A stretch of DNA of 64,000 nt from contig CADCGK010000001.1 in NCBI GenBank assembly GCA_902800965.1, positions 124,001 to 188,000 of the forward strand, given 5' to 3'. This document shows positions 18,006-25,906 of the stretch, piece by piece. The translations under genes were made by a program, and so were the position numbers. Below the pieces are notes generated by a model. The model saw only the letters and a list, made by a program, of their open reading frames with translations, did not search any database and was not told the origin of the DNA. Each line of letters opens with the position of its first letter. The first letter of the stretch is position 1. Source of the DNA: an uncultured Bacteroidia bacterium (GTDB lineage Bacteria > Bacteroidota > Bacteroidia > Bacteroidales > F082).

Positions 18006-18599
18006 ATGAAGAAGATTTGTATTTTCTGCGGCAGCAGCATGGGGTTCGACCCCATCTATCGAGAGAAAGCCGCTGAATTGGGACGTGCTTTGGTAGACCG
18101 CCAGTGCGAGTTGCTTTACGGTGGCGGCAGCGTGGGCCTGATGAAGATTATCGCCGATGTGATGCTCGAAAACAAGTGTAAGGTCATTGGCACCATTACC
18201 CAACATCTGAAGGACATGGACGTTGGATACGATGATATTGATGAACTGATCGTGGTGGACTCGATGGCTGAGAGGAAGAAGGTACTCGAAGACATGGCCG
18301 ACGGCTTTATCGCCATGCCGGGTGGACTTGGCACCATGGATGAGTTCTTCGAAGCTTTCGTGCTGAGTCAGCTCAGGGTATTCGACAAACCCGTGGCACT
18401 CTATAATGTAAACGGCTTTTACGACGACATCATCCGCTTCATCGATCATGCCACCAAGGAAGGCTTCATCCGCAAGGAACATGCCTACAACCTCATCATT
18501 AGCGACGACCCCAAGGAACTCTTGGAGAAGATGGAGCATTTCCAGCCGACGGACGTGAAGAAATGGGTGGTGGAGATTAAGGAGCAGGTTAAAGGTTAA
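18006..18599 (+). CDS. LOG-family protein (TIGR00730; cytokinin riboside 5'-monophosphate phosphoribohydrolase-like)
   Basis: A 197-residue Rossmann-fold protein with the LOG signature PGGLGTMDE at 105-113 and the SMAERK block at 86-91. LOG enzymes hydrolyse nucleoside 5'-monophosphates to base and ribose-5-phosphate; bacterial members are called putative lysine decarboxylases in older annotations. I chose ATG 18006 because it follows the -7 box and gives the family N-terminus KKICIFCGSSMG. The final residues (QVKG and the TAA stop) are read from the AGGTTAA heptamer array, so the natural C-terminus has been replaced or extended by the repeat. The next gene, a kinase/deaminase fusion, starts 58 bp downstream and probably shares the transcript. 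Confidence 0.92.
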   Translation: MKKICIFCGSSMGFDPIYREKAAELGRALVDRQCELLYGGGSVGLMKIIADVMLENKCKVIGTITQHLKDMDVGYDDIDELIVVDSMAERKKVLEDMADGFIAMPGGLGTMDEFFEAFVLSQLRVFDKPVALYNVNGFYDDIIRFIDHATKEGFIRKEHAYNLIISDDPKELLEKMEHFQPTDVKKWVVEIKEQVKG

Positions 18600-18641
18600 A
18601 GGTTAAAGGTGAAAGGTTAGAGGTTAAAGGTTAGAGATTTA
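18586..18641 (+). repeat. Heptamer array, AGGTTAA type, eight units
   Basis: Eight consecutive 7-nt units (AGGTTAA x3, AGGTGAA, AGGTTAG, AGGTTAA, AGGTTAG, AGATTTA). It starts inside the last codons of the LOG gene, provides that gene's stop codon, and fills the spacer to the kinase/deaminase gene. It is the longest array in the window. Confidence 0.92.
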
Positions 18642-18657
18642 GGAAGAATTAAGAGAT

Positions 18658-19686
18658 ATGATTATTATTGGTATTACAGGGACGCTGGGGGCTGGCAAAG
18701 GCACCATCGTCGATTACTTGGTCAAAGAAAGAGACTTCGTGCATTATTCAGTGCGAGCTTTCATCACAGAAGAGATTGAGAAGCGTGGACTAGAGGTTAA
18801 CCGCGACACGCTGACGGCCATGGGTAATGAGTTGAGAGCGGCACACACGCCCAGCTATATTACCGATCAGCTCTACGAGCGCGCCAAGGCAAATGGCAAA
18901 AACGCCGTCATCGAAAGCGTACGCACCCCTGGCGAGATCGCTTCATTGCGTCAGAAAGGCGAATTCTACCTCTTTGCCGTCGATGCCGACCGTAAGATCC
19001 GTTATGACCGTATTTACCTGCGTGGTTCGGAGACCGACCACATCGACTTCGAGACTTTCGTGGCCAATGAGGAACGCGAGATGACCGCCACTGACCCCAA
19101 CAAGCAGAACCTTGGCGAATGCATCAAGCAGGCCGATTTCGTCTTTAACAACGACGGCACCATTCCTGAGTTGCATCAGCAGGTGGAGAAGGTCCTTACC
19201 CAGCTGCATGTCCGACCCACTTGGGACGACTATTTCCTAAACCTCGCAGATACCGTCTCGGAACGCGCCACCTGCGACCGTGGCCGCAGCGGTTGCGTCA
19301 TCGTCAAGGACAAACAAATCTTGGTAACGGGCTATGTGGGCTCACCCAAAGGTCTCCCCCACTGCGACGACGTGGGGCATCTCTTCCGCAAAGTCATCCA
19401 TGAGGACGGCTCCGTGACACAACATTGCGTCCGCACGGTCCACGCCGAGCAGAATGCCATCTGCCAGGCCGCCCGTAGAGGCATCGCCTTGGATGGCAGC
19501 ACCCTATATTGCCGCATGACCCCATGCCGCACCTGCGCCATGCTCATCATCAACTGCGGCATCCAGCGTGTGGTGTGCGAACGCCGCTACCACGATGGCG
19601 CCGAAAGTGAGCAGATGTTCAAACAAGTGGGCATCGAGCTCGTCTATAAATATGACGAGGTGCAGCAGTACGCAGGACAAAAGTAA
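18658..19686 (+). CDS. P-loop nucleotide kinase-dCMP deaminase fusion protein
   Basis: A 342-residue two-domain protein. Residues 1-185 form a P-loop kinase of the dephospho-CoA/nucleotide kinase type (GTLGAGKGT at 8-16). Residues 188-335 form a zinc-dependent dCMP deaminase with HAEQNAI (His262, Glu264) and PCRTC (Cys290, Cys293), plus an extra cysteine-rich segment (CDRGRSGC, PHCDDVG) suggesting a second metal site. The deaminase would convert dCMP to dUMP for thymidylate synthesis. The kinase might supply or sense the nucleotide. A similar kinase-deaminase architecture is known in the larger anti-phage dCTP-depleting DcdV/AvcD proteins, but this one is shorter and looks housekeeping by context. 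It follows the LOG gene after a heptamer array. Confidence 0.88.
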   Translation: MIIIGITGTLGAGKGTIVDYLVKERDFVHYSVRAFITEEIEKRGLEVNRDTLTAMGNELRAAHTPSYITDQLYERAKANGKNAVIESVRTPGEIASLRQKGEFYLFAVDADRKIRYDRIYLRGSETDHIDFETFVANEEREMTATDPNKQNLGECIKQADFVFNNDGTIPELHQQVEKVLTQLHVRPTWDDYFLNLADTVSERATCDRGRSGCVIVKDKQILVTGYVGSPKGLPHCDDVGHLFRKVIHEDGSVTQHCVRTVHAEQNAICQAARRGIALDGSTLYCRMTPCRTCAMLIINCGIQRVVCERRYHDGAESEQMFKQVGIELVYKYDEVQQYAGQK

Positions 19687-19689
19687 TTT

Positions 19690-20049
19690 TTACTTTCCCA
19701 TTCTTTCCTCAAGGGCTTCGGTGATGCCTTTGCGCATCTTGCGAAACACGTTGGTGAAGCGGAGTACTGTGCCGTCTTTCAACTCAATCTTGAAACCGCC
19801 AAGACCATATTTCCCGTATGAGGCAATCTCACTAAGCTCGATGCACCAAGACTTAGGGGCACCGCCCATATCCCAAACAGTCTTGCCTTCCAAGCCGGCA
19901 GGTTCAACAATGTAATACATCTTGTCAGGAGTGATGTACATGTGCCCATTCCATGAAGAAGCACGTGTTTTGTTAAACATGGGGTCAAAGACCTCCTTTT
20001 TCACGTTGGCCAGGTCGGCCAAGCTGAAATTGCTGTCAAGTTCGATCAT
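19690..20049 (-). CDS. Small cytoplasmic protein of unknown function
   Basis: A 119-residue soluble protein without signal or membrane segment. Its pattern (MYITPDKMYYIVEP, IELSEIASYGKYG, FKIELKDGTVLRFTNVF) suggests a beta-sheet with a C-terminal helix, similar in layout to PH/GRAM-like domains that begin with a conserved switch-on strand. That fold assignment is only a guess. It lies 31 bp downstream of the nhaC-like gene on the same strand, so it is probably co-transcribed. Its 3' end converges on the kinase/deaminase gene with 3 bp between stops. Confidence 0.65.
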   Translation of the reverse strand: MIELDSNFSLADLANVKKEVFDPMFNKTRASSWNGHMYITPDKMYYIVEPAGLEGKTVWDMGGAPKSWCIELSEIASYGKYGLGGFKIELKDGTVLRFTNVFRKMRKGITEALEERMGK

Positions 20050-20080
20050 AACACTCTTATTTTATGGTTAAACAATCAAT

Positions 20081-21649
20081 TCAAATCTTTTTTCCAACAA
20101 AACGGACAATAACCCAAAGCACTGCCAAAGACACCAGGAAAGCAATCCAGGAAGGCAAGCCGAAAGCAGTCGGCAATACCCCGATCACCAAGGCCACACC
20201 GCCCACCGTCAATGCGTATGGCATCTGCGTGCCGACATGTTTGAGATGGTCACATTGACTCGCCAACGAACTCATAATGGTAGTGTCAGAGATAGGAGAA
20301 CAATGGTCACCCATAACGGCACCAGCCAGCACAGAAGCCACCACATTGTAGAAAATCGGCAAAGCAGTGACGTCGGTCATCCCCTGCTCCTGACAAAGCA
20401 ACCACGATGCCGGCAACACCAACGGATAGAGAATGGCCATTGTACCCCAGGAAGTGCCTGTTGAGAAGCCAATCAAAGCAGCTAATACGAAAGTGATTAC
20501 TGGCACCAAGGCAGGCGACAGAGACCATTGCACCAACAGCTGCGACACAAACTCCGCGGTATGCATATCCTTGGTCACCAACGCGATGGACCACGCCATC
20601 GTGAGAATGACCACGGCATTGAGCATCGACTTGAAACCATCCACCGAAGCCTCCATGATCTTCCCAAACTTCACTTTTCTATGAACCAAAGTCACAACAA
20701 TAGCTGTCAACAGTGAAATCAGCGATGACCACAGCAGCGCCGTAAAGGAATTGGCAGCGCCTAAGGTAGCGGACAATTTGGAGAAAAAGCCCACGCTGGC
20801 ATCCGCCCACACTTGAGCGTCATATCCTGTTGCGATCAGCCCCACTACCGTACCCACAATGAGGACAGACAGAGGAATGATGGCATTCAAGGCACGACCT
20901 TGCTGTTCTTCCTCACGGGTTCCTTCCGACACAACATCGTGCGATTCCCTCGCTCTTCTTTCCGCCTTGAGCATCGGCCCGAAATCACGACCGCTCAGAA
21001 TAAGCATCAAAACGAATGCAAGCGTCAAAAAAGGATAAAAGCTATAGGCTAGAGAACGGAAGAACACCGAATATGAAGACATCTCTAGACCGAGGTTATT
21101 GATCCCGTCCTGAATATAGCTCAACTCCGCCCCAATCCATGTGGTGATGAAAGCCACCGCCACCACTGGAGCCGAGGTGGAATCAACGATATATGAAAGC
21201 TTTTCTCTAGAAATGCGCAATTTGTCCGCCAACGGGCGCATGGTGTTGCCCACCACCAAAGTGTTTGAATAGTCGTCAAAAAACACACAGAGATCCATGA
21301 CAAACGTCATCAACTGACCGGAACGAGGACCACGTGCTCTCTTGGAAAGCCAACTGACTATACCTTTCATGCCGCCATTGACCGTTATGATCTTCACCAT
21401 GCCACCAATTAATAAGGTGAAGACAATGATTTTGATATGGTCGGAATCATAGAGCGAACCAACAATATAAGTGTCAACTACTCGCAGGAAGCCTCCTCCA
21501 ATAGCTTCGAGAGGTCCGCATCCACCATAGAACGACATGATAATGGTGCCAGTAAGAATCCCAAAAAACAGCGAAGAGATCACCTCCTTGAGCAAAAGAG
21601 CCATTATGATAGCCACCAACGGTGGTAAAATTGACATCCAAAGCGGCAT
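20081..21649 (-). CDS. NhaC-family Na+/H+ antiporter
   Basis: A 522-residue polytopic inner-membrane protein with about 11-13 hydrophobic segments. The NhaC/arginine-ornithine antiporter-like superfamily is indicated by paired conserved stretches around DLCVFFDDYSNTLVVGNTMRP in the first half and STGTSWGTMAILYPL plus MGDHCSPISDTTIMSS in the second; the latter is the ion-site signature of NhaC. I chose ATG 21649 over an upstream TTG because it gives the hydrophobic N-terminus MPLWMSILPP and leaves room for the promoter. It exchanges Na+ or an organic ion for protons; the true substrate is uncertain. A small unknown gene follows. Confidence 0.9.
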   Translation of the reverse strand: MPLWMSILPPLVAIIMALLLKEVISSLFFGILTGTIIMSFYGGCGPLEAIGGGFLRVVDTYIVGSLYDSDHIKIIVFTLLIGGMVKIITVNGGMKGIVSWLSKRARGPRSGQLMTFVMDLCVFFDDYSNTLVVGNTMRPLADKLRISREKLSYIVDSTSAPVVAVAFITTWIGAELSYIQDGINNLGLEMSSYSVFFRSLAYSFYPFLTLAFVLMLILSGRDFGPMLKAERRARESHDVVSEGTREEEQQGRALNAIIPLSVLIVGTVVGLIATGYDAQVWADASVGFFSKLSATLGAANSFTALLWSSLISLLTAIVVTLVHRKVKFGKIMEASVDGFKSMLNAVVILTMAWSIALVTKDMHTAEFVSQLLVQWSLSPALVPVITFVLAALIGFSTGTSWGTMAILYPLVLPASWLLCQEQGMTDVTALPIFYNVVASVLAGAVMGDHCSPISDTTIMSSLASQCDHLKHVGTQMPYALTVGGVALVIGVLPTAFGLPSWIAFLVSLAVLWVIVRFVGKKI

Positions 21650-21667
21650 AATCAAAAATATTTGGTA

Positions 21668-21675
21668 CAAAAATA
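21668..21675 (-). promoter_or_regulatory. -7 promoter box for the nhaC-like gene
   Basis: On the minus strand this reads TATTTTTG, an exact consensus match 19 bp upstream of the chosen ATG. Confidence 0.6.
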
Positions 21676-21718
21676 CAAATATTTTAACTATTTTAGCCTA
21701 TAGATGCCATTTTGGTTT

Positions 21719-21726
21719 TATCTTTG
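21719..21726 (+). promoter_or_regulatory. -7 promoter box for the lipoprotein gene at 21755
   Basis: TATCTTTG matches TAnnTTTG and ends 28 bp before the ATG. Confidence 0.65.
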
Positions 21727-21754
21727 CCTAAAATTCTACTAAACCAACACAATA

Positions 21755-22618
21755 ATGAAAAAAGTATTATTTGCATTAGCTTGCTTTGTTTCCTCATTCT
21801 TCTTCGCAAGCTGCACACAAGAGCAATTCAACGATTTTTTGGAAAAGAAGCCGAACATTTCATTCGTTGAAGAAGAAGGTTACATTTCCAACAACAACAG
21901 TGTACTAATTGGCACCGAGCTGTCATTTAAAATAAAAGCATCTCCAAATGCTGGAAGTAAGAGCCCTTTGGCTCGTATTGTTTTTACCATCACCGACATC
22001 AATGGTAAAATTGTAAAAGAATCTAGGCCAACTATTCAAGATCCAACCGTCGAAACAGTTTTCACTGAATCCTTTACGACAGATAAGGCATCGACCTATG
22101 CTATTACCGCCGCTGTCACCGACGAAGAAGGGAAAGTCAATATTGCCGAACTCACTGTCACTTACATGAATCCCGTCATTGCCGAAATTGGTGTATTCAA
22201 AGGCAACTTGGCTATTTTAGGACGTGTCACCACCGATGGCGGAATCATTCCCGGAACCAATCCTATTGACGAGCCGCTTGACATCAGCGATATCGTCACG
22301 AGAATCACCTTGGGTTCTGTTGAGAACAACAAGATCAACGCCATGATTGACATCGAAGGCACTCCCGTTATCTTTGAAGCGACTCAAAATGGCAATGATC
22401 TTGTATTCGACGAGTTCATTTTTAACAAGGCCATCAATCTTTATGGCGTTGATATAGAACTAAACATCACTGTTAACATGACAGGCGTGTTAGAAAACGA
22501 CGTTCTTACCTTAGACGGCACTGCTTCAGGAACAGGCGTCGTCAAAGTGTTAGGAATCAACGTTAACGTAAACTTGATTGACGGCACCATCACTGGCGAG
22601 TTGGAAAAAGAAGAATGA
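21755..22618 (+). CDS. Uncharacterised lipoprotein with a DUF4925-like beta-rich tail
   Basis: A 287-residue lipoprotein (signal ending FFASC, Cys20). Residues about 35-135 resemble an Ig-like domain (LIGTELSFKIKASPNAGSK ... AELTVTYMNP). The remainder is a repetitive beta region with VDIELNITVNMTGVLEND and INVNVNLIDGTITGELE, resembling lipocalin-like or DUF4925-type lipoproteins of Bacteroidota; that assignment is weak. It is a single-gene unit with its own promoter and a strong terminator downstream. It is probably anchored in the outer membrane. Confidence 0.72.
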   Translation: MKKVLFALACFVSSFFFASCTQEQFNDFLEKKPNISFVEEEGYISNNNSVLIGTELSFKIKASPNAGSKSPLARIVFTITDINGKIVKESRPTIQDPTVETVFTESFTTDKASTYAITAAVTDEEGKVNIAELTVTYMNPVIAEIGVFKGNLAILGRVTTDGGIIPGTNPIDEPLDISDIVTRITLGSVENNKINAMIDIEGTPVIFEATQNGNDLVFDEFIFNKAINLYGVDIELNITVNMTGVLENDVLTLDGTASGTGVVKVLGINVNVNLIDGTITGELEKEE

Positions 22619-22653
22619 CCTGAAACATTAGTTTTGGACTTACCAAAGCGACA

Positions 22654-22685
22654 TAAAAAAAACGGGCCAAAAGGTCCGTTTTTTT
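22654..22685. terminator. Bidirectional intrinsic terminator
   Basis: The stem AACGGGCC/GGTCCGTT (one G-U wobble) with an AAAA loop is flanked by an A-run on the left and a T-run on the right. It serves the lipoprotein gene on the plus strand and the tRNA gene on the minus strand. Confidence 0.88.
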
Positions 22686-22687
22686 AG

Positions 22688-22759
<72 letters not shown>

Positions 22760-22774
22760 TCGTGTTTCAGGCTG

Positions 22775-22782
22775 CAAAATTA
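22775..22782 (-). promoter_or_regulatory. -7 promoter box for tRNA-fMet
   Basis: On the minus strand this reads TAATTTTG, matching TAnnTTTG; transcription would start about 7-8 bp before the tRNA 5' end. Confidence 0.6.
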
Positions 22783-22794
22783 AATAGTTTTTTG

Positions 22795-22802
22795 TATCTT
22801 TG
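22795..22802 (+). promoter_or_regulatory. -7 promoter box for era
   Basis: TATCTTTG is an exact consensus match 27 bp before the era ATG, divergent from the tRNA promoter. Confidence 0.65.
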
Positions 22803-22829
22803 CAAGCGTTTTAATGATTTTTTTTAGAA

Positions 22830-23711
22830 ATGAACCATAAAGCAGGCTACGTCAACATCATAGGGAGACCCAATGTGGGCAAGTCAACCCTCATGAACCA
22901 ACTCGTTGGAGAGAAAATCTCCATCATCACCTCCAAAGCACAGACCACAAGGCACCGCATCCTCGGCATCGTGAACGGGGACGACTTCCAAATCGTCTTT
23001 TCCGACACTCCAGGCATCATTAAAGATCCAGCTTACAAGATGCACGAGGTAATGAACCAGTTTGTCAATGTGGCGCTCATCGATGCCGACTTGATCCTCT
23101 TCGTGGTTGATATCACCGACAAAAAGATTGAGGAGAAAACCGTTGAGAGGCTGAAAAACACTGATATCCCCGTCTTTGTGCTGATCAACAAGATTGATTT
23201 GTCAGACCAGCAAGGACTCGAGCAAGCCGTGGCTTTCTGGGAGAAAGAGTTGCCCAACGCCACCATTTTCCCCATCTCGGCACAGCACAATGCCAATGTT
23301 CAGCACGTATTCGAACAGATCCTCACCAAGTTGCCCGACTGTCCGCCTTACTTCCCCAAGGACGAACTCACCGATCGTTCCATGAGGTTCTTTATCACCG
23401 AGATCATCCGCGAAAAGATCCTGCTGAACTACCAACAGGAGATCCCCTATTCCGTACAGGTCGAGGTGGAATCGTATGAAGAAACCGAACGCCATGTCCA
23501 CATCCGCTCCATCATCTATGTAGCGCGCGACTCCCAAAAAGCCATCATTATCGGCAAAGGCGGGGCCGCCATCAAGAAACTTGGTATGCAAGCCAGAGCA
23601 GATATCGAGGAATTCACAGGAAAGAAGATATTCCTGGAGCTGTTTGTCAAGGTCGATAAGGACTGGCGAGACAACGAGCAGGAACTGAAACGGTTCGGAT
23701 ACGAGGCATAA
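22830..23711 (+). CDS. era: GTPase Era, 16S rRNA/30S assembly factor
   Basis: A 293-residue essential GTPase that binds the 3' end of 16S rRNA and helps 30S maturation. The GTP-binding domain shows G1 GRPNVGKST at 12-20, the switch region around [11 protein letters not shown]3 DTPG and G4 NKID. The C-terminal KH RNA-binding domain carries [13 protein letters not shown] from residue 240. Length and layout are normal. It is followed by a heptamer array and the der gene, whose product is another ribosome-assembly GTPase. Confidence 0.98.
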   Translation: MNHKAGYVNIIGRPNVGKSTLMNQLVGEKISIITSKAQTTRHRILGIVNGDDFQIVFSDTPGIIKDPAYKMHEVMNQFVNVALIDADLILFVVDITDKKIEEKTVERLKNTDIPVFVLINKIDLSDQQGLEQAVAFWEKELPNATIFPISAQHNANVQHVFEQILTKLPDCPPYFPKDELTDRSMRFFITEIIREKILLNYQQEIPYSVQVEVESYEETERHVHIRSIIYVARDSQKAIIIGKGGAAIKKLGMQARADIEEFTGKKIFLELFVKVDKDWRDNEQELKRFGYEA

Positions 23712-23713
23712 TC

Positions 23714-23744
23714 AGTTAGGAGTTAGGGGTGAGGAATTAGGAGT
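23714..23744 (+). repeat. Heptamer array, AGTTAGG type, after era
   Basis: Units AGTTAGG, AGTTAGG, GGTGAGG, AATTAGG and a partial AGT begin 2 bp after the era stop, in the 67-bp era-der spacer, directly upstream of the der -7 box. Confidence 0.85.
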
Positions 23745-23751
23745 AATTTCG

Positions 23752-23759
23752 TATTTTTG
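23752..23759 (+). promoter_or_regulatory. -7 promoter box for der
   Basis: TATTTTTG matches TAnnTTTG and lies 19 bp before the der ATG, giving der its own promoter downstream of the repeat array. Confidence 0.6.
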
Positions 23760-23778
23760 CAGCCAAAAAGGAAAAGCC

Positions 23779-25086
23779 ATGTCAAACATCGTAGCAATCG
23801 TAGGCCGCCCGAACGTGGGCAAATCAACATTATTCAATCGCATGCTCAAGCAGCGTCAAGCCATTGTGGAAGAGACCAGTGGCGTGACACGTGACCGACA
23901 TTATGGCAAGAGCGACTGGAACGGAAAGGAATTCACCGTTATTGACACTGGCGGATATGTGATCGGTTCAGATGACATCTTCGAGGAGGAGATTCGCAAA
24001 CAAGTGGATCTGGCCATTGAAGAAGCCGACGTCATCGTCTTCGTTGTCAACGGTAGAGATGGACTCCATGTGTTGGATGAAGACGTGGCCGTTATTTTAC
24101 GTCAGCAGAAAAAGCCCGTGTTGCTTGCCGTGAACAAGATCGACGAACCTAACAAAGAGCTTTTGGCCAGCGAGTTCTACGCCTTGGGGCTAGGAGAGCC
24201 CTACCCCATCTCGGCCATGACGGGCTCAGGTACTGGAGATTTGCTAGACAAGGTCTGCGAACTGCTCCCCAGCGACACTACCGATTTCGACACTTCACTG
24301 CCACGTTTCACCGTCGTTGGCCGTCCAAATGTAGGCAAGTCATCCCTCATCAACGCTTTCCTTGGCACTGACCGCCATATTGTGACCGACATTGCCGGTA
24401 CCACCCGCGATACCAACGACACCCGCTACAACGCCTTCGGCATGGACTTCATGCTTGTGGATACCGCCGGACTTCGCAAGAAGAGCAAAGTGGAAGAAGA
24501 CATCGAATTCTATTCTGTGATGCGTTCCATCCGCGCCATCGAAAACTGCGACGTGGCCATCCTGATGATCGACGCACAGAACGGCTTCGAAGCACAAGAC
24601 ATGAACATTCTTCGCCTCATTGAGAAGAACCGCAAAGGTCTGGTAGTCGTCGTAAACAAATGGGACCTCATCGAGAAAGACTCCAACACCCACCTCGCCT
24701 TCGAGCAGGCCATCCGCGCCAAGACCGCACCGTTCACCGACTACCCCATCATCTTCACCTCGGCCATCAACAAGCAGCGTATCTTCAAAGTGTTAGAGAC
24801 CGCTCATCAGGTCTATGAAAACCGCGAGCGCCGCATCCCTGTCCGCGAGTTGAACGATGTCATGCTGGAGATCATCGGCTCCGTGCCGCCACCGACAGCA
24901 TCACGCGGCCGTTATGTGCGCATCAAATACATCACCCAGCTCAAGAGTGTGTTCCCCCAGTTCATCTTCTTCTGCAACCTCCCGAAAGACGTGAAGGAGT
25001 CGTATGAACGCTTCCTTGAAAACAAAATCCGCGAGAATTGGGACTTCACTGGGGTGCCTATTCAGATGATTTTTAAGGAGAAGTAA
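23779..25086 (+). CDS. der: GTPase Der (EngA), 50S ribosome assembly
   Basis: A 435-residue protein with two tandem GTPase domains and a C-terminal KH-like domain, the unique Der arrangement. The G1 motifs are GRPNVGKST at 9-17 and GRPNVGKSS at 181-189; G3 motifs DTGG and DTAG and G4 motifs NKID and NKWD are all present. It acts in late 50S subunit assembly. The stop lies at the start of a short AGAAGTA-type repeat that leads into the S4-domain gene 9 bp downstream, so the two are probably co-transcribed. Confidence 0.98.
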   Translation: MSNIVAIVGRPNVGKSTLFNRMLKQRQAIVEETSGVTRDRHYGKSDWNGKEFTVIDTGGYVIGSDDIFEEEIRKQVDLAIEEADVIVFVVNGRDGLHVLDEDVAVILRQQKKPVLLAVNKIDEPNKELLASEFYALGLGEPYPISAMTGSGTGDLLDKVCELLPSDTTDFDTSLPRFTVVGRPNVGKSSLINAFLGTDRHIVTDIAGTTRDTNDTRYNAFGMDFMLVDTAGLRKKSKVEEDIEFYSVMRSIRAIENCDVAILMIDAQNGFEAQDMNILRLIEKNRKGLVVVVNKWDLIEKDSNTHLAFEQAIRAKTAPFTDYPIIFTSAINKQRIFKVLETAHQVYENRERRIPVRELNDVMLEIIGSVPPPTASRGRYVRIKYITQLKSVFPQFIFFCNLPKDVKESYERFLENKIRENWDFTGVPIQMIFKEK

Positions 25087-25099
25087 GAAGAAAGAATGG
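25079..25099 (+). repeat. Short heptamer array, AGAAGTA type, at the der/S4 junction
   Basis: Three units (AGAAGTA, AGAAGAA, AGAATGG) span the der stop and the ATG of the next gene. It is shorter and less regular than the others, so it is a weaker call. Confidence 0.55.
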
Positions 25100-25479
25100 A
25101 ATCAGAAGGCGTCAGAATGGACAAATGGCTATGGGCGGCACGGCTCTTCAAGACCCGTGCCATCGCCACCGATGCCATCAAAGGAGGCAAAGTCAAGATA
25201 GACGATGCGCCAGTCAAGCCTTCGAGAGAAGTCAAAGAAGGCGATGTCATCCAAGTTCAGATTGAACAACTTCACAAAGTAGTTCAAGTCAAAACCGTGA
25301 TAAAAAACCGTGTTCCGGCAAAGATGGTTCCCGAAGTCTATACCGACCTTACCCCACAAGAAGAATACGAGCGCATTGAGTTCATGCACGCTTACAAGGG
25401 CGAGTACCGTGACCGCGGCGCAGGCCGTCCCACCAAGAAAGAACGAAGGATGATAGAGAAAATCAAAGAAGAGTTTTAA
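25096..25479 (+). CDS. S4-domain RNA-binding protein (Hsp15/HslR-like)
   Basis: A 127-residue protein with an N-terminal S4 RNA-binding domain (MDKWLWAARLFKTRAIATD, VKIDDAPVKPSREVKEGD) and a basic tail (GRPTKKERRMIEKIKEEF). It resembles HslR, which rescues stalled 50S subunits carrying nascent chains, in keeping with the upstream ribosome-assembly GTPases. The first ATG (25096) lies inside the repeat; an internal ATG at 25117 would begin exactly at the S4 domain and may be the ancestral start. The end overlaps the convergent lipoprotein gene by 4 bp. Confidence 0.88.
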   Translation: MESEGVRMDKWLWAARLFKTRAIATDAIKGGKVKIDDAPVKPSREVKEGDVIQVQIEQLHKVVQVKTVIKNRVPAKMVPEVYTDLTPQEEYERIEFMHAYKGEYRDRGAGRPTKKERRMIEKIKEEF

Positions 25480-25895
25480 TCAACATAAAAGGTTTGTCTG
25501 CTGGTTTCATATCCTTGCTCGTCATAAAAAATCCATTCACCGTTCTTTCTTCCTTTTTTATATTGACCTCTCATGTAAATATTGCCGTTCTCATGGTACA
25601 CACTGGCTTCTCCAGTACGGATACCATCTTCGAAAAAGCCCGTGCTCTGCACTTTCCCATCAGGGAAATATGACTTCCATTCACCAGAACGTTTATCGTT
25701 CTTCATACCGCCTTCCATCTTGACAATGCCGTTTTCATAATACTGCACCTCTCGAACACATTCATTCTTTTTATTGACATAGTGCAGAGATGCCGGCTGT
25801 CCGTTGTCGTATGTCTGGACCACCTCTTCTTTCAATTGATCCTTACAAGAAATCAAGGCAATAAATAAAAAAGCTAATAGGAATAGTTTTTTCAT
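25476..25895 (-). CDS. YwqK/MORN-repeat lipoprotein
   Basis: A 139-residue lipoprotein (signal ending LISC, Cys17) made of three to four MORN-like repeats of the YwqK type: YYENGIVKMEGGMKND, GEWKSYFPDGKVQSTG, GEASVYHENGNIYMRGQ, GEWIFYDEQG. Such repeats form a beta-meander of unknown binding role; Bacteroidota carry many. YwqK in Bacillus is called an antitoxin, but no toxin gene is adjacent here, so I do not assign that role. It is the last gene after dihydroorotase (11 bp) on the minus strand. Confidence 0.82.
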   Translation of the reverse strand: MKKLFLLAFLFIALISCKDQLKEEVVQTYDNGQPASLHYVNKKNECVREVQYYENGIVKMEGGMKNDKRSGEWKSYFPDGKVQSTGFFEDGIRTGEASVYHENGNIYMRGQYKKGRKNGEWIFYDEQGYETSRQTFYVD

Positions 25896-25906
25896 GTTGT
25901 GGTATT

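Noticed and set aside
18586..18641. Telomere-like repeat (GGTTAAAGGTTAG) suggesting a linear replicon end
   Set aside because: The array is short, internal and surrounded by housekeeping genes, and similar arrays of other unit types occur throughout the window.
25476..25895. YwqK antitoxin of a toxin-antitoxin pair
   Set aside because: There is no toxin-like gene beside it; the MORN-type repeats alone do not support that role.
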